From Devosia sp. Root436 (GTDB lineage: Bacteria; Pseudomonadota; Alphaproteobacteria; Rhizobiales; Devosiaceae), in the NCBI RefSeq assembly GCF_001426345.1, contig NZ_LMEM01000011.1, positions 186,001-250,000 on the forward strand: a stretch of 64,000 nt of DNA, in the 5' to 3' direction. The position numbers and the translations under genes were made by a program. This document shows positions 51,562 to 60,439 of this stretch, in pieces. Positions within the stretch are counted from its first letter, which is position 1. Each line of letters opens with the position of its first letter. Under the pieces are notes generated by a model. The model was given only the letters and a program-made list of their open reading frames with translations, was not told the DNA's origin and did not search any database.

Positions 51562-52326
51562 CTAGTGAATAAGCTGAGCCAGGAACTGTTGGGTGCGTTC
51601 GTTTTTGGGAGAATCGAAAAAGTTCTCCGGAGTATTTATTTCGACGATCTGTCCGCGATCCATGAATACGACACGGTCCGCAACCTGGCGCGCAAAACCC
51701 ATCTCATGGGTCACGCACATCATGGTCATGCCGCTTTCAGCCAGATCAATAATGGTGTCGAGCACCTCCTTGACCATTTCCGGGTCAAGTGCAGAGGTGG
51801 GTTCGTCAAACAACATGATGGCGGGCTCCATGCAAAGTGCGCGGGCGATTGCAACGCGCTGGGACTGACCGCCGGAAAGCTGCCCAGGATATTTATCGGC
51901 CTGCTCGGGAATACGCACTTTCGTCAGGTAATGATGCGCAAGTTCCTCGGCTGCCTTTCTGGGCATTTTTTTGACCCAGATGGGCGACAGCACGCAGTTC
52001 TCCAAAATCGTCAGATGTGGAAACAGGTTAAACTGCTGAAACACCATGCCGACGGAGCGCTGAACAGCAACCGTCTGCCTGGCCGTTGCTGACATGTCCA
52101 CGCCCTGGACCCAAAGGCTCCCTTGCTGATAGGGCTCCAACTGATTGACGCAACGCACAAGTGTCGACTTGCCAGAGCCGGATGGGCCGCAAATTACCAG
52201 CTTCTCACCCTTGCGAACATCAATATTGATGTCTTTCAATACCTGAAACGCGCCGTACCATTTGCTTAAGTTGCGCATCTGGACAGACGGAATCTGTTCA
52301 GCTTCGTTACGAAGTTCTGCCGTCAT
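51562..52326 (-). CDS. aapP: Amino-acid ABC transporter ATP-binding protein (AapP-like)
   Basis: A 254-residue ATPase: Walker [10 protein letters not shown] (about residues 48-56), signature [15 protein letters not shown], Walker [15 protein letters not shown] and the His switch CVTHEM. The sequence is of the polar amino-acid GlnQ/AapP class. It lies 19 bases after aapM in the aapJ-Q-M-P order. Confidence 0.93.
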   Translation of the reverse strand: MTAELRNEAEQIPSVQMRNLSKWYGAFQVLKDINIDVRKGEKLVICGPSGSGKSTLVRCVNQLEPYQQGSLWVQGVDMSATARQTVAVQRSVGMVFQQFNLFPHLTILENCVLSPIWVKKMPRKAAEELAHHYLTKVRIPEQADKYPGQLSGGQSQRVAIARALCMEPAIMLFDEPTSALDPEMVKEVLDTIIDLAESGMTMMCVTHEMGFARQVADRVVFMDRGQIVEINTPENFFDSPKNERTQQFLAQLIH

Positions 52327-52345
52327 TTTGATTCACCGATCATAT

Positions 52346-53527
52346 TTAATTATTGTGGCCTCGGGACAGATGCTTCTCCGTAAAGCTGCCATATCGGGAC
52401 ATGCCGAAGCAGAAGACGAAGTAGACCATCGCGGCGAAGGCGTAGCCCGTTGCACTCACAGTCGGCGCGGCCCATTGGGGGTCAATACGTGCTGTTTCAA
52501 TTGCAGACAGGAAGTCGAATATGCCTACAATCAGCAGCAGAGAAGTGTCCTTGAACAAGCCAATATTGATGCTGACAATATTTGGTACAGCGACTTTAAT
52601 TGCTTGCGGCAGAACTACGAAGGCCATCGTACGCCAATAGCCAAGCCCCAATGCCTGTGACGCTTCATATTGTCCCAGCGGAATGGCCTGCAGCCCACCA
52701 CGCACGATCTCCGCCAGATATGCGGCCGCGAAAAACGTAATCCCGACAAGCGCCCGAACCAGTTTGTCTGGGTTTACATCTGCGGGCAGAAACAGCGGCA
52801 ACATGGTGTTGGCCAAAAACAGAACCGTGATCAGCGGAACGCCCCTGGGCAGCTCAATGAGGGCGATCGAGAAAAGCCGCACAACTGGCAGCTTGGAGCG
52901 GCGGCCGAGCGCCAGAATGATGCCTATTGGCAACGCGGCTACGATGCCAACGCCGGCAACAACCAGCGTCACCATCAAGCCGCCCCAGCGGTCGGTGGTC
53001 ACCTCAGACAACCCAAGGGCTGGCCAGCCGTTGAGCAGTACAAACGCCACAACCGGGAACAACACGAAGGCTGCCAGAAGACCTAGCCGCTTGAACGGCG
53101 CGTTCAACCAAAGCACATGGCCCAAAACCACAGCGCCTAGGAAGAAAAATACGTTCACACGCCACCGCTCCTCAACAGGATAGGCCCCGTAGATAAAATA
53201 CCCGAGGCGGTCGCCAACAAAAGCCCAGCATGCCCCTAATGACCGACCAATCTCCACGCTGCAGGCTTCGCGATCATCACCAACCCACACCGCATTGAGA
53301 ATTGCAAATTCAGCAATCTGCCAGAAAAGCCACCCAAGGAAAAAAATGGTGACGATCGAAGCAGTTGTCTGCCAGACATTTTGAAAAAGATTGCGAAGCA
53401 ACCATCCAAAAACACCTGAATCATTCAACGGAGCCGGCGCGTCCTTGAGAATTTTCTCTTGTACAAAAACTCTCGGTAACTCTGCTGGCAAGTCTATCGA
53501 ATTGTTCGAACTGATATCGGACATCAA
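52346..53527 (-). CDS. aapM: Amino-acid ABC transporter permease (AapM-like)
   Basis: A 393-residue membrane protein with about eight helices and an ABC-type permease loop (EIVRGGLQAIPLGQYEASQALGLGYWRTMAFVVLPQA). The long N-terminal part is typical of AapM. Its start overlaps the stop of aapQ by 4 bases. Confidence 0.92.
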   Translation of the reverse strand: MMSDISSNNSIDLPAELPRVFVQEKILKDAPAPLNDSGVFGWLLRNLFQNVWQTTASIVTIFFLGWLFWQIAEFAILNAVWVGDDREACSVEIGRSLGACWAFVGDRLGYFIYGAYPVEERWRVNVFFFLGAVVLGHVLWLNAPFKRLGLLAAFVLFPVVAFVLLNGWPALGLSEVTTDRWGGLMVTLVVAGVGIVAALPIGIILALGRRSKLPVVRLFSIALIELPRGVPLITVLFLANTMLPLFLPADVNPDKLVRALVGITFFAAAYLAEIVRGGLQAIPLGQYEASQALGLGYWRTMAFVVLPQAIKVAVPNIVSINIGLFKDTSLLLIVGIFDFLSAIETARIDPQWAAPTVSATGYAFAAMVYFVFCFGMSRYGSFTEKHLSRGHNN

Positions 53528-54723
53528 CGTTCCACCAGTTTTACGTGTTCATTGTAGTAATTCATCGCGGCCGAGGTAATAAGGGAGATGGTCAGATAGA
53601 CGCCCATAGTCATCAGAACCACCTCGACGGCCTGCCCAGTCTGATTGAGGACAGTGCCCGCAAACACCTGGACGAGATCGGGATAGCCAATCGCCACTGC
53701 CAGCGATGAATTTTTCACCAGATTGAGATACTGGTTCGTCAGTGGCGGGATGATGATGCGGATCGCTTGGGGCACGACGACCAACCGCAGCACCAGGACT
53801 GGCGAAAGATGCAGCGCATGGGAGGCTTCAAACTGCCCTTTGCTCACTGCAGACAAGCCTGAGCGAACAACTTCAGCAATCGAAGCTGCGGTGTAGATGA
53901 TCAGCCCCAACAATAGCGCCACGAATTCCGGTAGCATTTGCCAGCCGCCCGTAACGCCGAACCGTCCCGGTTGCGGCAGGTCAAAGCTGACGGCCGTCAC
54001 GCCTGTCATTTGCTGCGTCAGCAGCGACGCTATTAGCGGCAAGCCACAGACTATCGCGGCCCCGATCAGAAATGCAGGGAAATCGCGCCCCGTCTCGCGA
54101 TGGCGCCTTATCGCCCATGCCCGCAAAAGCAGAGCCAGCACAACAGAAATGCCCAGGGCAACCAGAGGCGCAGCGATCTGGGTGCCAAGTACCGGCTGGG
54201 GAAGACTGAGCCCACGTCGGTTCAAATATACAACATCGCCAATATGCAGGCTTTCGCTCACCTTACTGGGCAGCGACACAAGCACAGCATTGTACCAGAA
54301 CAGTAATTGCAGCAGTAACGGCGTGTTGCGGAACAGCTCGACATAGCCCGCGGCAACCCGGCTTAACAGCCAGTTGTCTGAACGCCGCATGATCCCGATG
54401 ATAAAGCCCAGGATCGTCGCCAGCGGAATGGCAATCACAGACACGACAAGGGTATTGAGCAAACCAACCAAAAAGGCCTGCCCATACGTGGACACAGCGG
54501 AATAATCGATCAGATGCTGGCTGATATCAAAGCCGGCAGTGTTGTTTAAAAACCCAAACCCCGAGGCGATGCCCTGCCGGGCCAGCCCATTGGCAGCGTT
54601 CCATGCAGCGCCGCCAATAACCAGCAAGACAGCGACGATCAGAGCGCCTTGCCAGAGAAATCCGCCCAGCGAAAATCGCTTACGCTGGTGATGGGGCCAA
54701 TCCGATTTTACAGACATAAGCAA
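53524..54723 (-). CDS. aapQ: Amino-acid ABC transporter permease (AapQ-like)
   Basis: A 399-residue permease. The EAA loop reads EVVRSGLSAVSKGQFEASHALHLSPVLVLRLVVVPQA, and a large periplasmic stretch (HIGDVVYLNRRGLSLPQPVLG) is typical of AapQ. It follows aapJ after a 173-base gap that holds a stem-loop. Confidence 0.92.
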   Translation of the reverse strand: MLMSVKSDWPHHQRKRFSLGGFLWQGALIVAVLLVIGGAAWNAANGLARQGIASGFGFLNNTAGFDISQHLIDYSAVSTYGQAFLVGLLNTLVVSVIAIPLATILGFIIGIMRRSDNWLLSRVAAGYVELFRNTPLLLQLLFWYNAVLVSLPSKVSESLHIGDVVYLNRRGLSLPQPVLGTQIAAPLVALGISVVLALLLRAWAIRRHRETGRDFPAFLIGAAIVCGLPLIASLLTQQMTGVTAVSFDLPQPGRFGVTGGWQMLPEFVALLLGLIIYTAASIAEVVRSGLSAVSKGQFEASHALHLSPVLVLRLVVVPQAIRIIIPPLTNQYLNLVKNSSLAVAIGYPDLVQVFAGTVLNQTGQAVEVVLMTMGVYLTISLITSAAMNYYNEHVKLVER

Positions 54724-54850
54724 TTCCGGTTATGGCCCAAAAAACCACTCGCCAGCATGGACCAACTGATAGCGAGTGCGCACCACGGCCGCCCGTCGAC
54801 GAAGAGGCACAGGCAGGCGCTAGTAATGCTCGTTTACAAGGTTTGGGGGC

Positions 54851-54885
54851 GCGTACAGATGAGCCCAAACTGCTCATCTGTACGC
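54851..54885 (-). repeat. Strong stem-loop between aapJ and aapQ
   Basis: GCGTACAGATGAG (54851-54863) pairs perfectly with CTCATCTGTACGC (54873-54885) over a nine-base loop, 11 bases after the aapJ stop on the transcribed strand. There is no T-run. Such hairpins often stabilise the binding-protein mRNA so that it exceeds that of the permeases. Confidence 0.7.
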
Positions 54886-54896
54886 TGGAAGCGTGC

Positions 54897-55934
54897 TTAG
54901 CGCATCGGCGGAGCGTATTGCAGGCCACCATCTTTCCAGAGCGCATTTTGATTGCGCGAAATATTCAAGCTGGAGCCGGAACCCAGGTTGCGATCAAACA
55001 CTTCGCCATAGTTGCCTACGGCTTTAATGGCGTTGTAAGCCCAGTCCTTGCTGAGGCCGAGCAGCGTGCCGACATCGCCCTCCACCCCAAGCAGCCGGCG
55101 AATTTCGGGATTTTCAGAGGTCAACAAGCTATCGACGTTCGCGCGCGTGACGCCATTGGCCTCAGCTGTCAGCATCGCGTAGTGCAGCCAACTGGTGATA
55201 TCCATCCACTGGTCATCGCCCTGCAAAGTGCCGATCGCAAGCGGCTCGCGCGAAATAATGTCCGGCAGCACGATATGCGCCGCCGGATCGGCCATGCGCT
55301 GACGTTCGCCATAAAGCGCCGAGGAATCGTTGGAATAGCTGTCGCAGCGTGCATTCTCATACGCCTTGACCGTCTCACTGCTGGTCGCAAAAGTCACAGG
55401 ATTGTAGGTCATGCCATTGGCACGGAAATAGTCTGAAGTATTCTGCTCGGCCGTCGAACCCTGGGTCAGGCAGATGCTGGCGCCGTCAAGCTCCTTGGCA
55501 GAGGTGATGCCGGAATCTTCGCGTACCAAAAAACCCTGGCCATCGAAGAAGTTGATAACGCGGAAGTTAAGACCATTGGCCGTATCACGGGACATGGTCC
55601 AGGTCGTCGTGCGCGCCAGCAGGTCAACCTGACCAGCTTGAATTGCAGCAAAACGGTCCTTGGCCGTGAGGGCTACAAATTTAACTTTTGTCGCATCACC
55701 ATCGAAAATTGCCGCAGCGAGCGCCCTGCAATAATCGGCATCAAGGCCCTGCCAGTCACCATTAGCGTCCGGCAGCGCAAAGCCCGCCAGGCCAGTGCCA
55801 ACCCCACAATTGACCTGGCCGCGTTCTTTTACCTTTTCGAGCGTAGTTTGCTCCTGGGCGATGACATTGTTTGCGCCGAGCGCAAAGAACACACCCAATG
55901 CGGCAACAATAGTTGCGTTCACAAAAACCTTCAT
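54897..55934 (-). CDS. aapJ: Amino-acid ABC transporter substrate-binding protein (AapJ-like)
   Basis: A 345-residue periplasmic binding protein from ATG 55934, with GGGAGG eight bases before it; the start at 55967 would add a charged stretch before the signal peptide. A Sec signal covers residues 1-27 (ending NVIAQ). The mature part shows TLEKVKERGQVNCGVGTGLAGFA, DADYCRALAAAIF and the AapJ-like TTTWTMSRDTANGLNF. It captures general L-amino acids or related compounds for AapQMP. Confidence 0.94.
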   Translation of the reverse strand: MKVFVNATIVAALGVFFALGANNVIAQEQTTLEKVKERGQVNCGVGTGLAGFALPDANGDWQGLDADYCRALAAAIFDGDATKVKFVALTAKDRFAAIQAGQVDLLARTTTWTMSRDTANGLNFRVINFFDGQGFLVREDSGITSAKELDGASICLTQGSTAEQNTSDYFRANGMTYNPVTFATSSETVKAYENARCDSYSNDSSALYGERQRMADPAAHIVLPDIISREPLAIGTLQGDDQWMDITSWLHYAMLTAEANGVTRANVDSLLTSENPEIRRLLGVEGDVGTLLGLSKDWAYNAIKAVGNYGEVFDRNLGSGSSLNISRNQNALWKDGGLQYAPPMR

Positions 55935-56344
55935 TGTCGCTATTCCTCCCTTGATTTCCATGCGCAAAAAACATTTGGCGTCCAGCGATCACGTATATGA
56001 ACTTTGAGGCGCTTATGTTTGATGTCGGAAACAGGACGTTAGGAAGAACGGGATGACTTAAAAAGATGCAATTGCGGGAAGGTTATGTTGCTCGGAAGGC
56101 AACGTAGACCGCGATATGAATCAGTGATCTGTTCGCTCGATGACCAAAAAACTTCCGATCTCGGCAATGTCTCGATAGATGGCTTTGTCGTCGATATCGA
56201 CGCGCTGGCGGATGATATCGGCAATCCCAGCAGCGGCATGGTGCTGGTGGACAGGGTCAGCCTCGCGTTGTCACAAGATCGTCGGCATCCAGTGGAGCCG
56301 GTGATCGGTGACGCAGCGACCGACTGGTCGCTGCGTCTCATTCC
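55935..56344. other. 410-base gap upstream of aapJ, no convincing gene
   Basis: It should contain the aapJ promoter. An 87-residue frame at 56085-56348 (plus) and a 100-residue frame at 56039-56341 (minus) are open but show no family features and no clear ribosome site, so I call neither. They may be remnants of a lost gene. Confidence 0.5.
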
Positions 56345-57247
56345 TTAATGGGCTGCTGCCATATGGTCGTTCATGTTCTGGAGATCGGAGAGAAGGCTGG
56401 GGCCGGTCGGCTGCCAGCCTAGCTTGCGTCGCGTCCATTCGCTCGACGCAGGCAAGTCCATGCTAGCAAAGGGGGCAAGCGGTCCGTAATATCCGGGAAC
56501 CTCCTCTGGCGACAAAGAACGCACAGGGATACCCAATCTTTGTCCCACTGCCTCGGCGACCGCACGACTCGAGACGCCCTCTTCGGCGACCGCATGGTAG
56601 CGCACACCAGGCTCATGCTGTTCGAGTGCCATGCGGAATAGGCGGGCGACATCATCAACGTGCGCCGCGGACCAGCGCTCCTTGCCCTCGCCGACATAGG
56701 CCGAGAAACCACGGGCACGAGCAACCTCGATCATCGGTGTCAGCAGCCCCTGCTTTTCGACATCATGCACCTGAGGCAGGCGCACAACCGCAACGCTGAC
56801 GCCCTTGGCCGCCACAGCTTCTCCGGCCAGCTCGGACAGGCGCCTAGGATTGACATTGTCGCGATCGAAACGTTGCTCGGTCGCCGGTTCACCGGGCGCC
56901 CCATTCCCCATCCCGACGCCGGAGGTGATCAGGAATGGCTTGCCCGATCCGGCGAGCGCGTCACCCATAGCTTCGATCACGCGGCGATCCTTTTCGCAAT
57001 TCGCGAGGAAGTTGCTGAAGTCGTGGTCGAATGCGGTGTGAATCACCGCATCGGCTTGCGCCGCTCCACTGGCCAGAGTTTCAGGATCCTCAAGACTGCC
57101 GCGGTGGACTTTTGCGCCTGCGCGGGCGAGTTCCACCGCGCCTTGATCCGATCGGGTCAGGCCGAGAACCTCATGTCCGGCGGCGATGAGCTCGGGTACG
57201 ATCCTCGAGCCGATATAGCCCGTCGCGCCTGTCAGGAAAACTTGCAT
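56345..57247 (-). CDS. Atypical SDR / NAD(P)-dependent epimerase-like protein
   Basis: A 300-residue extended-SDR protein from ATG 57247 with a GAAAGG site before it. The Rossmann motif FLTGATGYIGSRIVPELIAAGHEV (residues 3-26) is intact. The usual Y-x3-K is not obvious, so it may bind NAD(P) without classical SDR catalysis. It diverges from an XRE/MmyB regulator, which usually controls such a neighbour. Confidence 0.88.
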   Translation of the reverse strand: MQVFLTGATGYIGSRIVPELIAAGHEVLGLTRSDQGAVELARAGAKVHRGSLEDPETLASGAAQADAVIHTAFDHDFSNFLANCEKDRRVIEAMGDALAGSGKPFLITSGVGMGNGAPGEPATEQRFDRDNVNPRRLSELAGEAVAAKGVSVAVVRLPQVHDVEKQGLLTPMIEVARARGFSAYVGEGKERWSAAHVDDVARLFRMALEQHEPGVRYHAVAEEGVSSRAVAEAVGQRLGIPVRSLSPEEVPGYYGPLAPFASMDLPASSEWTRRKLGWQPTGPSLLSDLQNMNDHMAAAH

Positions 57248-57301
57248 GAAAGTGCCTTTCTGATTGTTCGACCAGCCAAGTGGACCTATATTTCCTCCTG
57301 T

Positions 57302-57317
57302 TAAAGTAGTGACTTTA
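57302..57317. promoter_or_regulatory. Operator-like palindrome between SDR and MmyB-type regulator
   Basis: TAAAGT-AGTG-ACTTTA (57302-57317) is a perfect 6-bp dyad, centred 62 bases from the SDR ATG and 36 from the regulator ATG. It is a likely binding site for the MmyB-type regulator. Confidence 0.55.
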
Positions 57318-57345
57318 TCATGGTATAACGGCAAACAGGATAATC

Positions 57346-58194
57346 ATGGCCTCCGAGGGCACCAATCCACTTGGGACATATTTGCGCAATCGACGCACCC
57401 GGCTCGATCCAGCCACGTTCGGGTTCATTGGCGGCCGCCGCCGGACGGCGGGTTTACGCCGGGAAGAAGTCGCGCAGCGCGCCAATATCAGCCCGACCTG
57501 GTACACTTGGCTTGAGCAGGGCCGCGGCGGGGCGCCGTCGGCCGACGTACTCGATCGGATATCGAAGGGCCTGATGCTGACCGAGCCCGAACGGGAACAT
57601 CTGTTCATGCTCGGGCTCGGCAGGCCACCGGAGGTACACTACAAGCCGATTGACGGCGTGACGCCGAGGCTGCAGCGGGTGCTTGATGCGCTCGGCAGCA
57701 GCCCGGCTTTCATCAAGACGGCAACATGGGATGTGATTGCGTGGAACCGAGCCGCGGCAGCCGTGCTGACAGACTACGGTCAGCTTCCTCGCGAACAGCG
57801 CAATATCCTTCGGCTCATGTTCGGCAATTCGCGGATCCGGACCATACAGGAGGATTGGGAGAGCGTCGCCCGCTACGTCATTGGCTCTTTCCGCGCCGAC
57901 GTGGCGCGCGCCGGCGCTACCGAGGAGATCACCCAACTGGTGGATGAGCTCTCCCGAACGAGCGCAGAATTCGACAGGCTATGGCGCGACAACGAAATCG
58001 CCGAACATCGCGAAGGGCTCAAGCGCCTTCACCATCCTGACGTCGGCCTGCTGGAACTCGAATTCTCGGCCTTCGCCGTCGATGGGCGACCCGAGCTCAG
58101 CATGGTGATCTACAATCCGGCGTCCAGCGATGATGCCGATCGCGTGAGATCGCTTGTATCCATGCGAGAGCATCCCCGCATAGTTACCCGCTAG
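57346..58194 (+). CDS. XRE/MmyB family transcription regulator
   Basis: A 282-residue regulator. An N-terminal helix-turn-helix (GLRREEVAQRANISPTWYTWLEQG, residues 36-59) is followed by an MmyB-like ligand domain (DVIAWNRAAAAVLTDYG, NILRLMFGN, ELEFSAFAVDGRPELSMVIYNP). These regulators often control a divergent oxidoreductase in response to a small hydrophobic ligand. It diverges from the SDR gene across a 98-base region carrying a perfect dyad. Its 3' end overlaps a broken cytochrome b561 remnant. Confidence 0.9.
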   Translation: MASEGTNPLGTYLRNRRTRLDPATFGFIGGRRRTAGLRREEVAQRANISPTWYTWLEQGRGGAPSADVLDRISKGLMLTEPEREHLFMLGLGRPPEVHYKPIDGVTPRLQRVLDALGSSPAFIKTATWDVIAWNRAAAAVLTDYGQLPREQRNILRLMFGNSRIRTIQEDWESVARYVIGSFRADVARAGATEEITQLVDELSRTSAEFDRLWRDNEIAEHREGLKRLHHPDVGLLELEFSAFAVDGRPELSMVIYNPASSDDADRVRSLVSMREHPRIVTR

Positions 58195-58359
58195 GAGATC
58201 GCCGCTGGCGATCATGCCGAGAATGACGACATAGAACGCAAAGTGCACGGCACCCGCCAAGTGCTTCTGCCAACCCATCACCAGGAGGGGCTTGTTGTCC
58301 AAAAACCACCACCAGACAATGCGGGATGCGGTCAGCAACAGGACGTGCGTTTCGTGCAT
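58186..58359 (-). pseudogene. Cytochrome b561-like remnant
   Basis: On the minus strand about 58 codons read LLLTASRIVWWWFLDN..GWQKHLAGAVHFAFYVVILGMIASGDLLAG, which resembles the central helices of cytochrome b561 (WQ..A.. HxxxY...L...SG). A full member has about 180 residues; the rest is missing and the frame continues antisense into the regulator gene. It is most likely a decayed fragment. Confidence 0.5.
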
Positions 58360-58403
58360 CTCTGACCTTTGGGGTCTATCCGCGGCTTCCCATGCGACGC
58401 TCG

Positions 58404-59576
58404 CTAGGCCTTAGGCCTCGCTTCCACCAATGCTGCAAAGTAGGACGCTCCCAGCGGCAGCACTTCATCGTTGAAATCGAACCACGCGCTGTGGAGAATG
58501 CGGCCATTGTCATCGGGGCCGTTGCCGATCCATCCGTAGCAGCCGGGCCGATCCTCAAGCATGAACGCGAAGTCCTCGACGATCATCGTCTGCGGTGGGT
58601 TTGTCTCGACTTTGTTGAACACCGAGGAGCCTGCGGCCTCCGCCGATCGGGCCGCGGCGTCCGAATTGATAAGTGTCGGATATTGCTGGACGTACGAGAT
58701 CTTGCACTGCGCGCCGGTCGACAAGCACATACCCTCGACGACGCGCCGCAGTGACGGCTCTGCCGCCGCCCGGGCGGTGGGAGAAAACGCCCTTACGGTG
58801 CCCCGGATGGTGACCCTGTTCGGCAGAACATTGTAAGCGTCACCGCCATGAATTTGCGTGGCGCTGACAACGATCGCGTCCAGGGGGTCGGTGTTTCTCG
58901 CAGAAATTTGCTGGAGCCCGACGAGGATATGTCCGGCGGTTAGGACCACGTCGGCTCCCTTGTGCGGCTGGGCGGCATGCATCCCGGTGGACTCAACCTC
59001 GATTTCAAAAGCATCGCCCGATGCCATCATGGGCCCGGCCTTCACCGCGAAGGTTCCGACTTCCATTCCCGGCCAGTTGTGCAACCCGTAGATCTCGTCG
59101 CATTGGAAATTCTCGAACAAACCTTCACGGATCATGCGCGCTGCGCCGCCGTCTTCGCCTCCCATCTCCTCGGCAGGCTGGAAGATAAAAACGGCACGGC
59201 CCGAGAAATTGCGGGTCTCGGCCAGATAGCGAGCGGCGCCGAGCAGCATGGTGGTGTGCCCGTCATGGCCGCAGGCATGCATGACGCCCCTGTTCGTCGA
59301 TCGATGGGCGAAATCATTGCGCTCTTCGATCGCAAGCGCATCCATGTCAGCCCTGAGTCCGATGGAACGCCCACTTTCGCGGTTGCCGTGGAGCACGCCC
59401 ACAACGCCCGTTCCGCCGACGCCCTCGGTCACCTCGATCCCGTAGGATCGAAGCTTTTCCGCGACGAAGCTGGCGGTTTGATGTTCCTGGTAGGAAAGCT
59501 CGGGATTGGCATGGAGATGGTGCCGCCACAGGGTCATCTCGTTCTGAAATTCGGCGATCCTGTTGAGGACGGGCAT
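58404..59576 (-). CDS. M20 family amidohydrolase (hippurate/N-acyl-amino-acid hydrolase-like)
   Basis: A 390-residue zinc or manganese hydrolase. LRADMDALAIEE (near 73), HACGHDGHTTMLLGAARYLA (near 100-120), FIFQPAEEMGGEDGGA (near 130) and VEDFAFMLEDRPGCY are the metal and catalytic motifs of the HipO/IAA-amino-acid hydrolase branch. It hydrolyses N-acyl amino acids. It follows a GntR regulator by three bases. It is distinct from the AbgB-like copy at 46086. Confidence 0.92.
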   Translation of the reverse strand: MPVLNRIAEFQNEMTLWRHHLHANPELSYQEHQTASFVAEKLRSYGIEVTEGVGGTGVVGVLHGNRESGRSIGLRADMDALAIEERNDFAHRSTNRGVMHACGHDGHTTMLLGAARYLAETRNFSGRAVFIFQPAEEMGGEDGGAARMIREGLFENFQCDEIYGLHNWPGMEVGTFAVKAGPMMASGDAFEIEVESTGMHAAQPHKGADVVLTAGHILVGLQQISARNTDPLDAIVVSATQIHGGDAYNVLPNRVTIRGTVRAFSPTARAAAEPSLRRVVEGMCLSTGAQCKISYVQQYPTLINSDAAARSAEAAGSSVFNKVETNPPQTMIVEDFAFMLEDRPGCYGWIGNGPDDNGRILHSAWFDFNDEVLPLGASYFAALVEARPKA

Positions 59577-59579
59577 CTC

Positions 59580-60215
59580 TTACTTTCCCTTTCGTACGTC
59601 GTGATAGGCAAGCCGCAGATGCTCGGACAGAATTGCGATAGCCCCGGCTTCGTCCTCATTTCGACAGGCCTGAAGCAATTTCCGGTGTTCGTCCGCCGAT
59701 TTTTCCGGGCGGACGACAATGGAACTGGCGATCACCTCGGCGAGAGCCGATGCCTTGTTCAATTGCTCGATGGTCCGCAACAGCGTTTGCCGGTTTGACG
59801 GACGATAAAGGGCGTAGTGAAAATCCCAGTTCAGTTTGGAAAGCTTCGCCGGTTCTCGTTCCGCCTCGGCCGCGTCCAGCGCCATCTCGGCTACGGCAAA
59901 ATCAAGCTTTGTATGGTGTCCAAAGGCCGACTGGAGCGCCAGCGGTTCCAACAACAGCCGCATGTCAAACAGGTCATCGACCATTCTTTGATCAGGCTTG
60001 GCGACCCTTGCTCCCTTATAGCCAGTCGCCTCGACCAATCCTTCCCCGGCAAGCTCTTGGAGAGCGTGCCGCAAGGGCGTTCGGCTGATGCTGAGCTGGT
60101 CCGACAACGCCTCCTGGCGCAATGGCTGTCCCGGCAGAAACGCGCCGTTCAGGATCAATGTCCTGATCTCTGCGGCAGCCGACTCTGCCTGCGTCTTGTC
60201 CGTATCCGATTCCAT
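59580..60215 (-). CDS. GntR family (FCD) transcription regulator
   Basis: A 211-residue regulator from ATG 60215 (TTG 60227 possible). The winged helix covers LILNGAFLPGQPLRQEALSDQLSISRTPLRHALQELAGEGLVE, and the C-terminal FCD domain (residues 80-210) has DLFDMRLLLEPLALQSA, NWDFHYALY and DEHRKLLQACRNEDEAGAIAILSEHL. It likely controls the adjacent M20 hydrolase. Confidence 0.9.
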   Translation of the reverse strand: MESDTDKTQAESAAAEIRTLILNGAFLPGQPLRQEALSDQLSISRTPLRHALQELAGEGLVEATGYKGARVAKPDQRMVDDLFDMRLLLEPLALQSAFGHHTKLDFAVAEMALDAAEAEREPAKLSKLNWDFHYALYRPSNRQTLLRTIEQLNKASALAEVIASSIVVRPEKSADEHRKLLQACRNEDEAGAIAILSEHLRLAYHDVRKGK

Positions 60216-60361
60216 GATTGTATCCAATATTGAGTTGGCAGTGCACTGTCAATGCCGGGGTCACCAGAAACCTTGCGCGGGGTAACCACAGCATTCTCCC
60301 AAGACCGACCAAGCGGCTCGAAACGCCACTGTCGCGAAGCGAACTGACCGCCAATCGCGAT

Positions 60362-60380
60362 AATGTGGTAAATACACATT
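60362..60380. promoter_or_regulatory. MarR-type operator 1
   Basis: AATGTG-N7-CACATT (60362-60380) is a perfect 6-bp dyad. It lies 60 bases before the monooxygenase start and shares its layout with two further sites at 60410 and 62030. Confidence 0.65.
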
Positions 60381-60409
60381 AATCTTGACGACGGCGCAGC
60401 ATGCTGCAA

Positions 60410-60428
60410 TATGTGCATTATACACATA
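60410..60428. promoter_or_regulatory. MarR-type operator 2
   Basis: TATGTG-N7-CACATA (60410-60428) is a second perfect dyad with the same spacing, 48 bases downstream of the first and 11 bases before the GTG at 60440. A protein bound here would block translation initiation or transcription. Confidence 0.65.
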
Positions 60429-60439
60429 TGGAGAGCACC

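Noticed and set aside
56039-56348. Opposite-strand frames of 87 and 100 codons upstream of aapJ
   Set aside because: Both overlap, neither has a clear ribosome site or recognised motif.
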